Below, one piece after another: positions 34,301 through 40,101 of a stretch of DNA of 40,101 bases; position 1 is the first letter of the stretch, and each line of letters begins with the position of its first letter. The stretch is taken from assembly GCF_001591145.1 (NCBI RefSeq), contig NZ_BCUF01000049.1:1-40101 (forward strand), in the 5' to 3' direction. Under the pieces are notes generated by a model. That model saw only the letters and a program-made list of their open reading frames with translations, was not told the origin of the DNA and did no database searches. This DNA is from Vibrio harveyi NBRC 15634 = ATCC 14126 = KCTC 12724. Its GTDB lineage: Bacteria > Pseudomonadota > Gammaproteobacteria > Enterobacterales > Vibrionaceae. The position numbers and the translations under genes were made by a program.

Positions 34301-36151
34301 CAACGCTTGTGCCCACTCTTGATACGCTTTAATAACCGAAATAGATTGAAGGTAGCTTTGGGATACCGCATCGAAATCTTCTTTGGCTTCAAGAGATTTC
34401 TTCTCAAGCTCGTTTTCTTTTTGTACTAAATCGTACAAATCAACTAGGCTAGAACCAGATTCAAGAATCGGAAATGCGCGATTCATCTTCTCCATTACGG
34501 AGCCATTAAACCATGACCTCGCGAGTCGTGTTGAGTTCTCACTGAATGTACCCGTGATCAAGCTAGCCTTTATCACATCGAGTTCACGCTTAATAAAGGA
34601 TATGTTCATTCCGCTCTTGCGAAACGCCAAGGCTGCCGCCTGGTTAAAATCGAGTCCTTGGTTAGCAAATGTTATCGCTTTGGCTAATTCTTTACGGCTT
34701 TCCTTAAATGCTGAAAAGCCAAAAGCAAATGCAACACTGCTAGTCATTAAATCAGGCAATTTTTGTTGCTCAATATCCGACCAGATCCCTTTAGATACAC
34801 TAAACATGGTGGCTTTCAGGTTATCTGAAAAAGGATTTCCTCCCATCAGAAAGCCTTCAGCCAAACTTTCCGCATTCTTTTTGATTGCTGATGCTAATCC
34901 GAGAGTATTAATACCCGTACCGCTTAGAGGAACCGATTTTCCGGTTTTTGTCATTAACTCGCTGTAATTAGGGGGTAACGCTTGGGGGTACTGATAAAAC
35001 AAACATTCTTCAAGAGAGATCATGTCGCCGCACACAATGGCTAGTTTTCCATAACCGCTGATTGATTTAAACGTTACCTTTTCGTTCAGTTCGTAGGTAT
35101 AACAATCCTGCTCTTCTACGCCGGTAACCGCTGACAATTTATTACGTTCAAATCGAAGTCGTCCAGACTTGATAACTTCAGGAACTTTATTTTGAAGACG
35201 TTCGTTCGCTTTTAAATAATCTTTAACAAAGAATTGGACTCTAAGTCCGTAGAAGCCATCCCCTAGCACGATATGATTATCTTCTGTGCTTGACCCAGAA
35301 TTCGAAGGGGCGATGACCGAAGGTAGATTAAATGATACAGATGGCAAAGTGTTTTTCGATTCTCGCGACTCTGGATCTTCATCCTCATAAGATGGTCGCA
35401 CTACAATTCCTCTTGCTAACACCTGTTCTGAGGTTTGCTGTTGATTATCAAGATGGCTGCGATATTTTATTAATGACACCTCAGCACCTATATATATATC
35501 GCTGCTAAACACGATGCTAATAGTATTTACACTGGGTACAACAAACCCTTCAATAAACTCAACACCAGATGACTGGATACGAGCATACCATTGGTTATAG
35601 TTTTCTTCTTCTTGTGAAAGGGACGCGCCAAACTCCTGAGTAAAAGGTTTTGCAAGTTGTTTTACTGAAATTTTGGTAGGCTTAAACTTTCGAGCTACGT
35701 TTCTCCAGCTCATCTCCGTATACAGAGACTTCACTGTTTCTTTTAGTTCAGCAACAGATGACGATTTTTGCGCTAATTGACCAATTAGATTAGTTGGTGG
35801 AAACAACATCTCATAGCTTTGATTAATATCAATCGTTGTAATTGGGCTATTATGACGAAGAAGTACTTGCCGTTCACCCTCTATAGCTTCACTTAAGTAC
35901 GATAGGTTACATAGCCTGCCATACTGATCACTTCCCCAAAACCTAGGCAAGGTTATAGAGTCTTGGCCGAGAGCATCTATTAGTATTGGGGTAAATGGGA
36001 TAGGCCGAACATTCTTTAGTTGAGCGTCCCCTGTCAAGTCATCCTCTTGGTTCCAATCTGAAAAGACAACGTTTTTATCTTTATCTCTGCTTCTTTGATA
36101 GGTTGTGCCTAGGAGGTATAGCGGACTATCATAAGTTTGCACGTCACTCAT
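31376..36151 (-). CDS. Giant T6SS-linked protein with OmpA-like domain; putative effector or secreted factor
   Basis: This 1591-residue protein has no signal peptide. A clear OmpA-like peptidoglycan-binding domain lies at about residues 645-766: 'HINFKFNEWQYG', 'QNLAQLMLDNPSYKLSIEGH', 'GSSDANDIVAAKRAKTVTNA' and 'LDRRVEVRLI'. A hydrophobic stretch follows at about 805-833 (AAVLTTLYGFAMFTPLAPLA and on). The first 640 and last 750 residues match no family I know. A peptidoglycan-binding domain without a signal peptide suggests delivery to the periplasm by the T6SS rather than by Sec. Its ATG overlaps the preceding lipoprotein stop by four bases, so it belongs to the same operon as the MIX protein. 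It could be a toxin, a cell-wall-targeting carrier, or a cytoplasmic-side factor. The OmpA call is firm; the rest is inference. Confidence 0.8.
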   Translation of the reverse strand: MSDVQTYDSPLYLLGTTYQRSRDKDKNVVFSDWNQEDDLTGDAQLKNVRPIPFTPILIDALGQDSITLPRFWGSDQYGRLCNLSYLSEAIEGERQVLLRHNSPITTIDINQSYEMLFPPTNLIGQLAQKSSSVAELKETVKSLYTEMSWRNVARKFKPTKISVKQLAKPFTQEFGASLSQEEENYNQWYARIQSSGVEFIEGFVVPSVNTISIVFSSDIYIGAEVSLIKYRSHLDNQQQTSEQVLARGIVVRPSYEDEDPESRESKNTLPSVSFNLPSVIAPSNSGSSTEDNHIVLGDGFYGLRVQFFVKDYLKANERLQNKVPEVIKSGRLRFERNKLSAVTGVEEQDCYTYELNEKVTFKSISGYGKLAIVCGDMISLEECLFYQYPQALPPNYSELMTKTGKSVPLSGTGINTLGLASAIKKNAESLAEGFLMGGNPFSDNLKATMFSVSKGIWSDIEQQKLPDLMTSSVAFAFGFSAFKESRKELAKAITFANQGLDFNQAAALAFRKSGMNISFIKRELDVIKASLITGTFSENSTRLARSWFNGSVMEKMNRAFPILESGSSLVDLYDLVQKENELEKKSLEAKEDFDAVSQSYLQSISVIKAYQEWAQALDDAKKLINGGNGESIAHIVEDRQGLAIHINFKFNEWQYGNEHGKLRTDIKQVCQNLAQLMLDNPSYKLSIEGHAGRIGSSDANDIVAAKRAKTVTNAIISIDSNLEERVYTASYGNTQPLTADGTKSDMSQTGDSAPAALDRRVEVRLIIPNYQVALPPSRSGMVELEKARQLQQALDVGLDDTQKAQVAAVLTTLYGFAMFTPLAPLAAGLLYLRSGAELADCALSVLDELITEKAYSDFKGRYQNIDQLNQLGKIHIRVLQQYRDLEVTIERSEIKTLDEVESHLKNKETVQELQKRFLLRALALNGLVELLARISLWNPNVPKLQGLLEEYRVKDYIDVYVINDNWEAPLSSYNTMAQNWIQRVRDDKSGASAARAFAQSWKNEHSPQLSPLLKRARIQGEFNKGFPVQARLYQGDTDNGFSDFAKMFDNNVEAIKSDDIGFSRLLVDSKGDGVSWKPLEEWISPNKTNRITPFTRVKVQIVLSSNASKSKKKIFKTTLQYCCERSLWDFKGPSFEVLMAPRKADDLTLCGSNDKLKSYFDQHAVEEHLTCVEFEPTYWFGEYEIPGLKPLYSNYEMQDFDKWKQSGEARSMQYYFTADGNTLSLAGIEQQLSKFNYGVDDNNTYGKQCYLNGDGEVEFDGLPLVLYDGLANRQVVINEYDLLIEEFVKSASAKKTEGIAPYLKGDVSSFSAVSKGSSFEWFDDKAPKSSALDWSNDKPVTIYVALLSEGGEKETYKRMMGEGYRVPMRLSLSIEEQESMFSKDATEGPSFFGSLLEVGEYTYTKEVPSPYAKVEIKEVSFTEADTEVTSDLASFVEEFQSKVKDAPNRYLDPFNDRRTLHIVKFELRYTSPTGRRVPTLRPFGPIVDKKKAEFLPVHISVSSLSQTGLAPGVGEYPIKQSQKLSLPGGQKYSVQGVPWMEIEGDASRMNDSAFLYWQKELANNPVKRKAWIEDWIVKEPMNVSAPQQKSI

Positions 36152-37263
36152 TTCGCAGCTCCTTTAAACCACAAACCACCATTCGCCAAGCCATTGTATA
36201 AACTCATATTCGAGTTAACACCTATTTCACCAGTACCTAACGCATACCATTGCCAGGTTTGTTTTTTCTCGCGATCAACCACTGATAGGTAAGACACTCG
36301 GTCACGTGCGCTAAAGCGAGCATCCGCTCCCAAAATAAGAGCCCTTAAGAATTTTTCTTCTGCAGCAAATTTTTTAACCGTGTTGTTTTTAATATCAAAG
36401 AAGAAATCGTATTTACTATTTTCTCCCCAAGCATAATGACCATCAGGGCTTATCGAGCGAAATTTCATTAAGATATCTCTATCCGGCAATCGATCAACAA
36501 AGTCAATATAGCTTCTTTTTTCAGTTTCTAGATCTATCTTTACTAACCCGTAATCATTAAGCGTAATCAACTGATTGTCTTTCATAACAGCGGCAGGACC
36601 AATCCCAAAATCCACCGCTTCAATTTCGCCAGTTTCAGAATCCCAACGGGCGTTGTCGACATCAAAATTCTGCCCTGGCATAGTATGAAAATACAAATAA
36701 CGGCTATCCTCTGACCAGACCATGCCAGGGTAACCTCCTCCAACTAACCGTGTTTTCACACCTGTTTTTAGGTCATAAACGTACTTACGTGTACGCCTTT
36801 CTATCCAAGCTACATAGCGTAAATTAGGTGAGCGTCGAATAAGCACAATGTCATCTGCTTTGGTATCTGGCACCACTAAACGTAAATCCGTGCCATTCGT
36901 TTTCATGCTCCAGATTTGCAAGTTGTAACGATCACCATCACTCGCCCACGCAAACTGAAAACGCGGCAGGTCATAAGAGCTAGCATCGCTGATATCTTCC
37001 TTAGGCCATTCATCTGAATTAAAGATATAGTATTTAGGGAACTGACCCGGCATAGGTTCTATTTTGTCATCGGATACCCAATTCTCATTGGTGACTGCCG
37101 ATTCCATTACGTAGTAATTTTGCTCGCCGACATAAACGCGATCTGGGTGTTTTTCTTGCTCTGTTTGCGCAGAACTCGAAACAGGGGAAGCACTCTGTTG
37201 AGATTGGTCATTACAACCAATGATTGCTAAGCCTAATAACGTGATTAGTAGTGTTTTTTTCAT
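36148..37263 (-). CDS. Lipoprotein with beta-propeller-like repeats; candidate immunity protein of the MIX effector
   Basis: The 371-residue precursor has a lipoprotein signal (MKKTLLITLLGLAIIGC, lipidation at Cys17), then a low-complexity S/Q linker. Repeated blades such as 'FQFAWASDGDRYNLQIWSMK', 'IRRSPNLRYVAWIERRTRKY', 'GMVWSEDSRYLYFHTM' and 'FRSISPDGHYAWGENSKYDF' fit a TolB/WD-like beta-propeller. It lies three bases after the MIX-motif gene and overlaps the OmpA-domain gene by four bases (ATGA). From memory, the gene directly after the MIX effector in V. parahaemolyticus (VP1389) is its immunity gene, so a membrane-tethered periplasmic immunity role is likely, but this is inference. AGG precedes the ATG by seven bases. 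Confidence 0.8.
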   Translation of the reverse strand: MKKTLLITLLGLAIIGCNDQSQQSASPVSSSAQTEQEKHPDRVYVGEQNYYVMESAVTNENWVSDDKIEPMPGQFPKYYIFNSDEWPKEDISDASSYDLPRFQFAWASDGDRYNLQIWSMKTNGTDLRLVVPDTKADDIVLIRRSPNLRYVAWIERRTRKYVYDLKTGVKTRLVGGGYPGMVWSEDSRYLYFHTMPGQNFDVDNARWDSETGEIEAVDFGIGPAAVMKDNQLITLNDYGLVKIDLETEKRSYIDFVDRLPDRDILMKFRSISPDGHYAWGENSKYDFFFDIKNNTVKKFAAEEKFLRALILGADARFSARDRVSYLSVVDREKKQTWQWYALGTGEIGVNSNMSLYNGLANGGLWFKGAAK

Positions 37264-37266
37264 TTT

Positions 37267-38961
37267 TTAGCCTAATAAATCCGTAACTTTTACTTTTTCG
37301 CGCAACTTAAACGTTTCGGGAGTGACATTCCCTCGTGATGCATGAGCCCCCCTTAAAATATCGACTTCTTTAACCTTTTCAGGCCAGCCGAAAAATCGTA
37401 AATTTAGGTAACCATCATCATCAGCAGTGGCACACCTTAAGTAAGCTTTTTGTGACCATCCATGTTCTTCATTTTGTAACATAAAATAATCATCGGGCTG
37501 ATCGGTGGAGGCAAGGACTCGATAGCGTAATATGATCTCGCTTCCAGAAGGCGGTATGTTTACTGCCGCGACATTACAATTGTTCTGCTCATTAACAACC
37601 GCCTTCACTTTTTGACTTTCAGATAGCGTTGGTAATTTAAAAACCGTTTGTAGAGTAAAACCTTTAGAGCTGCTGTAATCCGACATCTCGGATAGTAAAA
37701 TTGCCATCGATTGATAGTTACTCTCTAACTCAGAGACAGCACCATCACTCAAGGCTTGAGACGAGTAATACAGATACACATCTTGGCATTCGCCTTTAAT
37801 TTTGTATGGTAGCCAGATATGAGGCAGCGGATAACCCAACACTTCACCACTCGGCGCAGAAGAGACCTTTATGGGACTAAGGTTCGTCGAAACCAAAATT
37901 TGCTCATGTGCAAAACCGGCAAACTTGATCTCGACCTCCTCAGCAACCAAGCTAAACACTCTTGCCTGCTCATTGATGTCTAATTCACCGCTAAAGACTT
38001 CTACCCCATCTTGCAAAATTGAGAATGGTTCAAATGCAACGTTCTCACCGGGGAACAATGAAGAGCCATCAATATTGACATGTCTTGTGTCCGTTGTTTT
38101 TTTTCGGCTATTGCTTATGTCTACATCAGCAAAATAACCATTGCTAGTTACTTGCAACTCACGCCAGACTTCTCCTTTCCAAATAACGTAAAAACGCCCT
38201 GATGTGTAGCCATCCCATGAAGAACCCGATTTGTATAGAGGAACTACTGGCACTAACACGTTATCCCACTCATCCATCTGAGTTTCTTTATCAACGGGTT
38301 GCAGGCCTTCGGCGAGTTTAAGCAAGATTGGCTGAGGCTGGTCGGAACAAGGAATTTTGATATAAAGCGTTTTGCCTTCAGCATCCAGATCTTTAAACGT
38401 GGCAAGGCTGCGGTGTTTGCTCTCGGTATCGGCCTTGCCTACAGTCACTTTTTCTTTTTGAGCTTCGGTTTTACCCAACATCAAACATGCTGCATTGCTA
38501 GCCCACTGCCCTGCAAATTCGACAACGATTTTTTGTTCTGGGCTTGGCTCAGAAGGTACATGCGTGTAACTGCGGACTAGAGCTACATCATCAGTAACCT
38601 GCTTATAACCCGCTTTGAAAACTTTGCTTTCATTCGAAGCAGAAACAGAGTCAACGAGTGTTTTAAGCCTAGGGAAACTTTGCAACTGAGAGTCCGTTAA
38701 TGGCGACCTACGAGCGAAGGAAGATAATGAAACCCAGCTACCTTTGCCCAATTCGATTCTGATCGCAGCTAACAATCCGCTGGTCGTTTTCTTGGCAGAG
38801 AGAGAAATCTTTTGCGCAAACTCTTTAGGGAGGTTTCTAAGAATGTCATCTGAATTTCGCAAACGCGAAAGCTGCCCTATACACTCGTCTGGCGTAAGAA
38901 CATAAGATAGCTCGTTGGAGGATAGCTTCGAGCTAGGTATAAATTTGCAAACTAAATGCAT
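37267..38961 (-). CDS. MIX-motif T6SS effector candidate
   Basis: The 564-residue protein has no signal peptide. Residues 251-271 read 'GYTSGRFYVIWKGEVWRELQ' and on, which fits the central MIX (marker for type VI effectors) pattern of a Gly, an aromatic-Tyr pair, then a Trp-Arg-Glu turn; the arginine usually two before the Gly is not conserved here. The C-terminal part (about 300-564) resembles no toxin I know. I start at the ATG at 38961 (MHLVCKFIPSSK), with GGAGAA at ideal spacing. A longer frame from 39006 has no ribosome binding site. It is first in an operon with the lipoprotein and the OmpA-domain protein. The MIX call is likely but made by eye; the activity is unknown. Confidence 0.75.
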   Translation of the reverse strand: MHLVCKFIPSSKLSSNELSYVLTPDECIGQLSRLRNSDDILRNLPKEFAQKISLSAKKTTSGLLAAIRIELGKGSWVSLSSFARRSPLTDSQLQSFPRLKTLVDSVSASNESKVFKAGYKQVTDDVALVRSYTHVPSEPSPEQKIVVEFAGQWASNAACLMLGKTEAQKEKVTVGKADTESKHRSLATFKDLDAEGKTLYIKIPCSDQPQPILLKLAEGLQPVDKETQMDEWDNVLVPVVPLYKSGSSWDGYTSGRFYVIWKGEVWRELQVTSNGYFADVDISNSRKKTTDTRHVNIDGSSLFPGENVAFEPFSILQDGVEVFSGELDINEQARVFSLVAEEVEIKFAGFAHEQILVSTNLSPIKVSSAPSGEVLGYPLPHIWLPYKIKGECQDVYLYYSSQALSDGAVSELESNYQSMAILLSEMSDYSSSKGFTLQTVFKLPTLSESQKVKAVVNEQNNCNVAAVNIPPSGSEIILRYRVLASTDQPDDYFMLQNEEHGWSQKAYLRCATADDDGYLNLRFFGWPEKVKEVDILRGAHASRGNVTPETFKLREKVKVTDLLG

Positions 38962-39719
38962 TTGGATTCTCCACAACCAACATCGTAAATATGGTTGCGG
39001 TGACATTTAAGCTGATAAGGCTTACAAGTACGATTTGGTAGCTCAATGCTACTAATTAAATTTATAACATTCAATCAGATAGAGAAAACGACGAAAAGGT
39101 TAAAACCATTAAAAACAACAGAAAGACAGGCTTATTGGTAATTATCACTAGCAATAAAGACACAATAACCACCCAAACCTTTCAAAAGTTATATTTTCAG
39201 AAATCGGTTTTTTTTCGTTTTTGGGCAGAAGTTAACAATTTCAATAGACCAAAATATAGCGGCAAGCCAAGGCTCTAAAGGGAGCAGCTTCCCCAGTAAC
39301 AATACGTTGGTTAATTACTACTGAGAAAGCGTGAATAAAAAGGTGAGTGCTGATCACACCCACAAAAACGCATAACCGTTTTGACGTGATGCTAGGTTGG
39401 TGTCACTTCAATACGATTACACAAGTGATAGGTTGTACCCTATCGTTTGCAGAACTCTATACTTGGGGTATAGCAATCAGCCGTAACTATATAATATTGC
39501 GACATATTCTCAACGTGGCATATTCACCATTACATATCTAAATTGACCACCACAATCACACCAACACCATCTAAAAACAAAATACTTATAGGTATTCTAG
39601 ATAATTCACCTTGTAGAAAGACCATTGAATCATCCGGTTAAATTATTATAAAAAGCGAATCGTTTGATTTAGATCACTTAAATCTAGGTAAAAAAAGCGA
39701 GCTAAGAGCTCGCTTTCAA
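38962..39719. other. AT-rich intergenic region upstream of the effector operon
   Basis: About 760 bases with no convincing gene. A 64-codon open frame on the plus strand (39347-39541) has no ribosome binding site and is probably chance. The region must hold the promoter of the minus-strand MIX operon; no sigma-54 element was seen by eye. Two short dyads occur at 39427-39444 (GATAGG..CCTATC) and at about 39457-39473 (CTATAC..GTATAG). A terminator for the next gene lies at its right end. Confidence 0.5.
39690..39717 (-). terminator. Rho-independent terminator after the Ig-like surface protein gene
   Basis: AAAGCGAGCT (39694-39703) and AGCTCGCTTT (39707-39716) are perfect 10-base arms around a 3-base loop. 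On the minus strand a T-run follows (TTTTTTACC). It begins three bases after the stop codon of the gene at 39720. Confidence 0.9.
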
Positions 39720-40101
39720 TTAGGCTGCATTAAGCAAGGGGATATCACCATGATGTTTATCCCAAGACTTTGGAATAACAAGAGCCGTCGTACTGTCGTA
39801 ATTGAATGTTGTGCTCTCCTCATCAGCTGTCGCAGATAACGCGTTAGTGCCTTTTGCGGAGACAGTAATGACACCATCTTTTAGGGTTGAAAGGTCTAAA
39901 TCGATCGTCCATGCTCCGCCGACAAGCACAAGTGTATTCCCTGTTACTTCTACGCCAGCACTATCAACAGCTTTGATTTCGATTGTGTCATCTACCTCAA
40001 AACGAGTACTGGTACCATTGACGGTTACCGTTGTCGCACCTGATACATCATTGATGGTTTCGAGCATAATAGTTGGCGTGATAGCTAACGCTTTGCTTGA
40101 T
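39720..40101 (-). CDS. C-terminal end of an Ig-like repeat surface or secreted protein (partial)
   Basis: The reverse frame is open from the window edge to a TAA at 39720-39722, about 126 codons, so the gene starts outside. The visible part contains an Ig-like or cadherin-like unit: 'INDVSGATTVTVNGTSTRFE', 'DDTIEIKAVDSAGVEVTGNT', 'GGAWTIDLDLSTLKDGVITV' and 'SAKGTNALSATADEESTTFN'. The tail ends PLLNAA. The 'G.W..DLSTL.DG...V' signature is typical of bacterial Ig-like repeats in large adhesins. An internal Met at 40067 is unlikely to be the true start. There is no link to secretion in the sequence; it is probably the neighbouring gene beyond the T6SS locus. Confidence 0.75.
   Translation of the reverse strand, partial: SSKALAITPTIMLETINDVSGATTVTVNGTSTRFEVDDTIEIKAVDSAGVEVTGNTLVLVGGAWTIDLDLSTLKDGVITVSAKGTNALSATADEESTTFNYDSTTALVIPKSWDKHHGDIPLLNAA

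Noticed and set aside
34383..34967. 194-codon open frame on the plus strand inside the OmpA-domain gene
   Set aside because: It lies wholly antisense to a gene with a recognisable domain, shows no family pattern and has no independent context.
38962..39006. Longer start for the MIX-motif protein
   Set aside because: There is no ribosome binding site before the ATG at 39006, whereas the ATG at 38961 has GGAGAA at ideal spacing.
39347..39541. 64-codon open frame on the plus strand in the right intergenic region
   Set aside because: No ribosome binding site and no protein-like domain pattern. The composition looks like translated intergenic DNA.
1..40101. CRISPR array, tRNA or rRNA genes, insertion sequences, integron attC sites
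   Set aside because: I saw no regularly spaced direct repeats, no tRNA-like cloverleaf with CCA-type context, no transposase reading frame and no attC-like sites. Reading by eye can miss a lone tRNA, but no gap with suitable GC content is present.

Overview
The window holds almost all of a type VI secretion system (T6SS) locus from a gammaproteobacterium, most probably a marine Vibrio. I base this on the gene order (hcp-vgrG-accessory block-ppkA-tssA-tssB-tssC-tssE-tssF-tssG, an Lrp/AsnC regulator beside tssM, clpV followed by a sigma-54 activator), on the protein sequences, and on the AT-rich intergenic DNA. The order matches what I remember of T6SS1 in Vibrio parahaemolyticus (VP1386-VP1420 region) and relatives. 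That match is from memory and was not searched.

Layout, left to right. Positions 1-202: 5' end of a PAAR-like (DUF4150) tip or effector gene, cut by the window edge. 292-5093 (minus strand): tssL, tssK, tssJ, an FHA-domain gene and an outer-membrane beta-barrel-like gene, read from an AT-rich divergent promoter region (5094-5716). 5717-10923 (plus): a membrane-anchored TssA-like (VasL-type) gene, tssM and an Lrp/AsnC-type regulator, ended by a hairpin terminator shared with the convergent operon. 11021-26548 (minus): hcp, vgrG, a DUF6484-type gene, a helical protein of unknown function, DUF2169, a degenerate ketosynthase-like gene, ppkA, tssA, tssB, tssC, tssE, tssF and tssG. 26997-31305 (plus): clpV/tssH and a VasH-type sigma-54 activator. 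31376-38961 (minus): a putative effector module with a MIX-motif protein, a lipoprotein and a 1591-residue protein with an OmpA-like domain. 38962-39719: AT-rich intergenic DNA. 39720-40101: the C-terminal end of an Ig-like repeat surface protein, cut by the right edge and probably outside the T6SS.

How the genes work together. TssJ-TssL-TssM form the envelope complex. TssK-TssE-TssF-TssG-VgrG form the baseplate and spike. TssA primes TssB-TssC sheath and Hcp tube assembly, and ClpV recycles the sheath. PpkA and the FHA protein suggest post-translational control; no PppA-type phosphatase lies in the window. The VasH-type activator has a plausible target here: a -24/-12 promoter-like element upstream of hcp (26619-26634). 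Strong hairpins follow hcp and tssC, the tube and sheath genes, and probably set stoichiometry within one long operon.

The least explained parts are the effector module (31.4-39.0 kb), the block between vgrG and ppkA, and tandem perfect inverted repeats in the ppkA leader. All domain names come from reading the sequence and recalling families; no database was searched.
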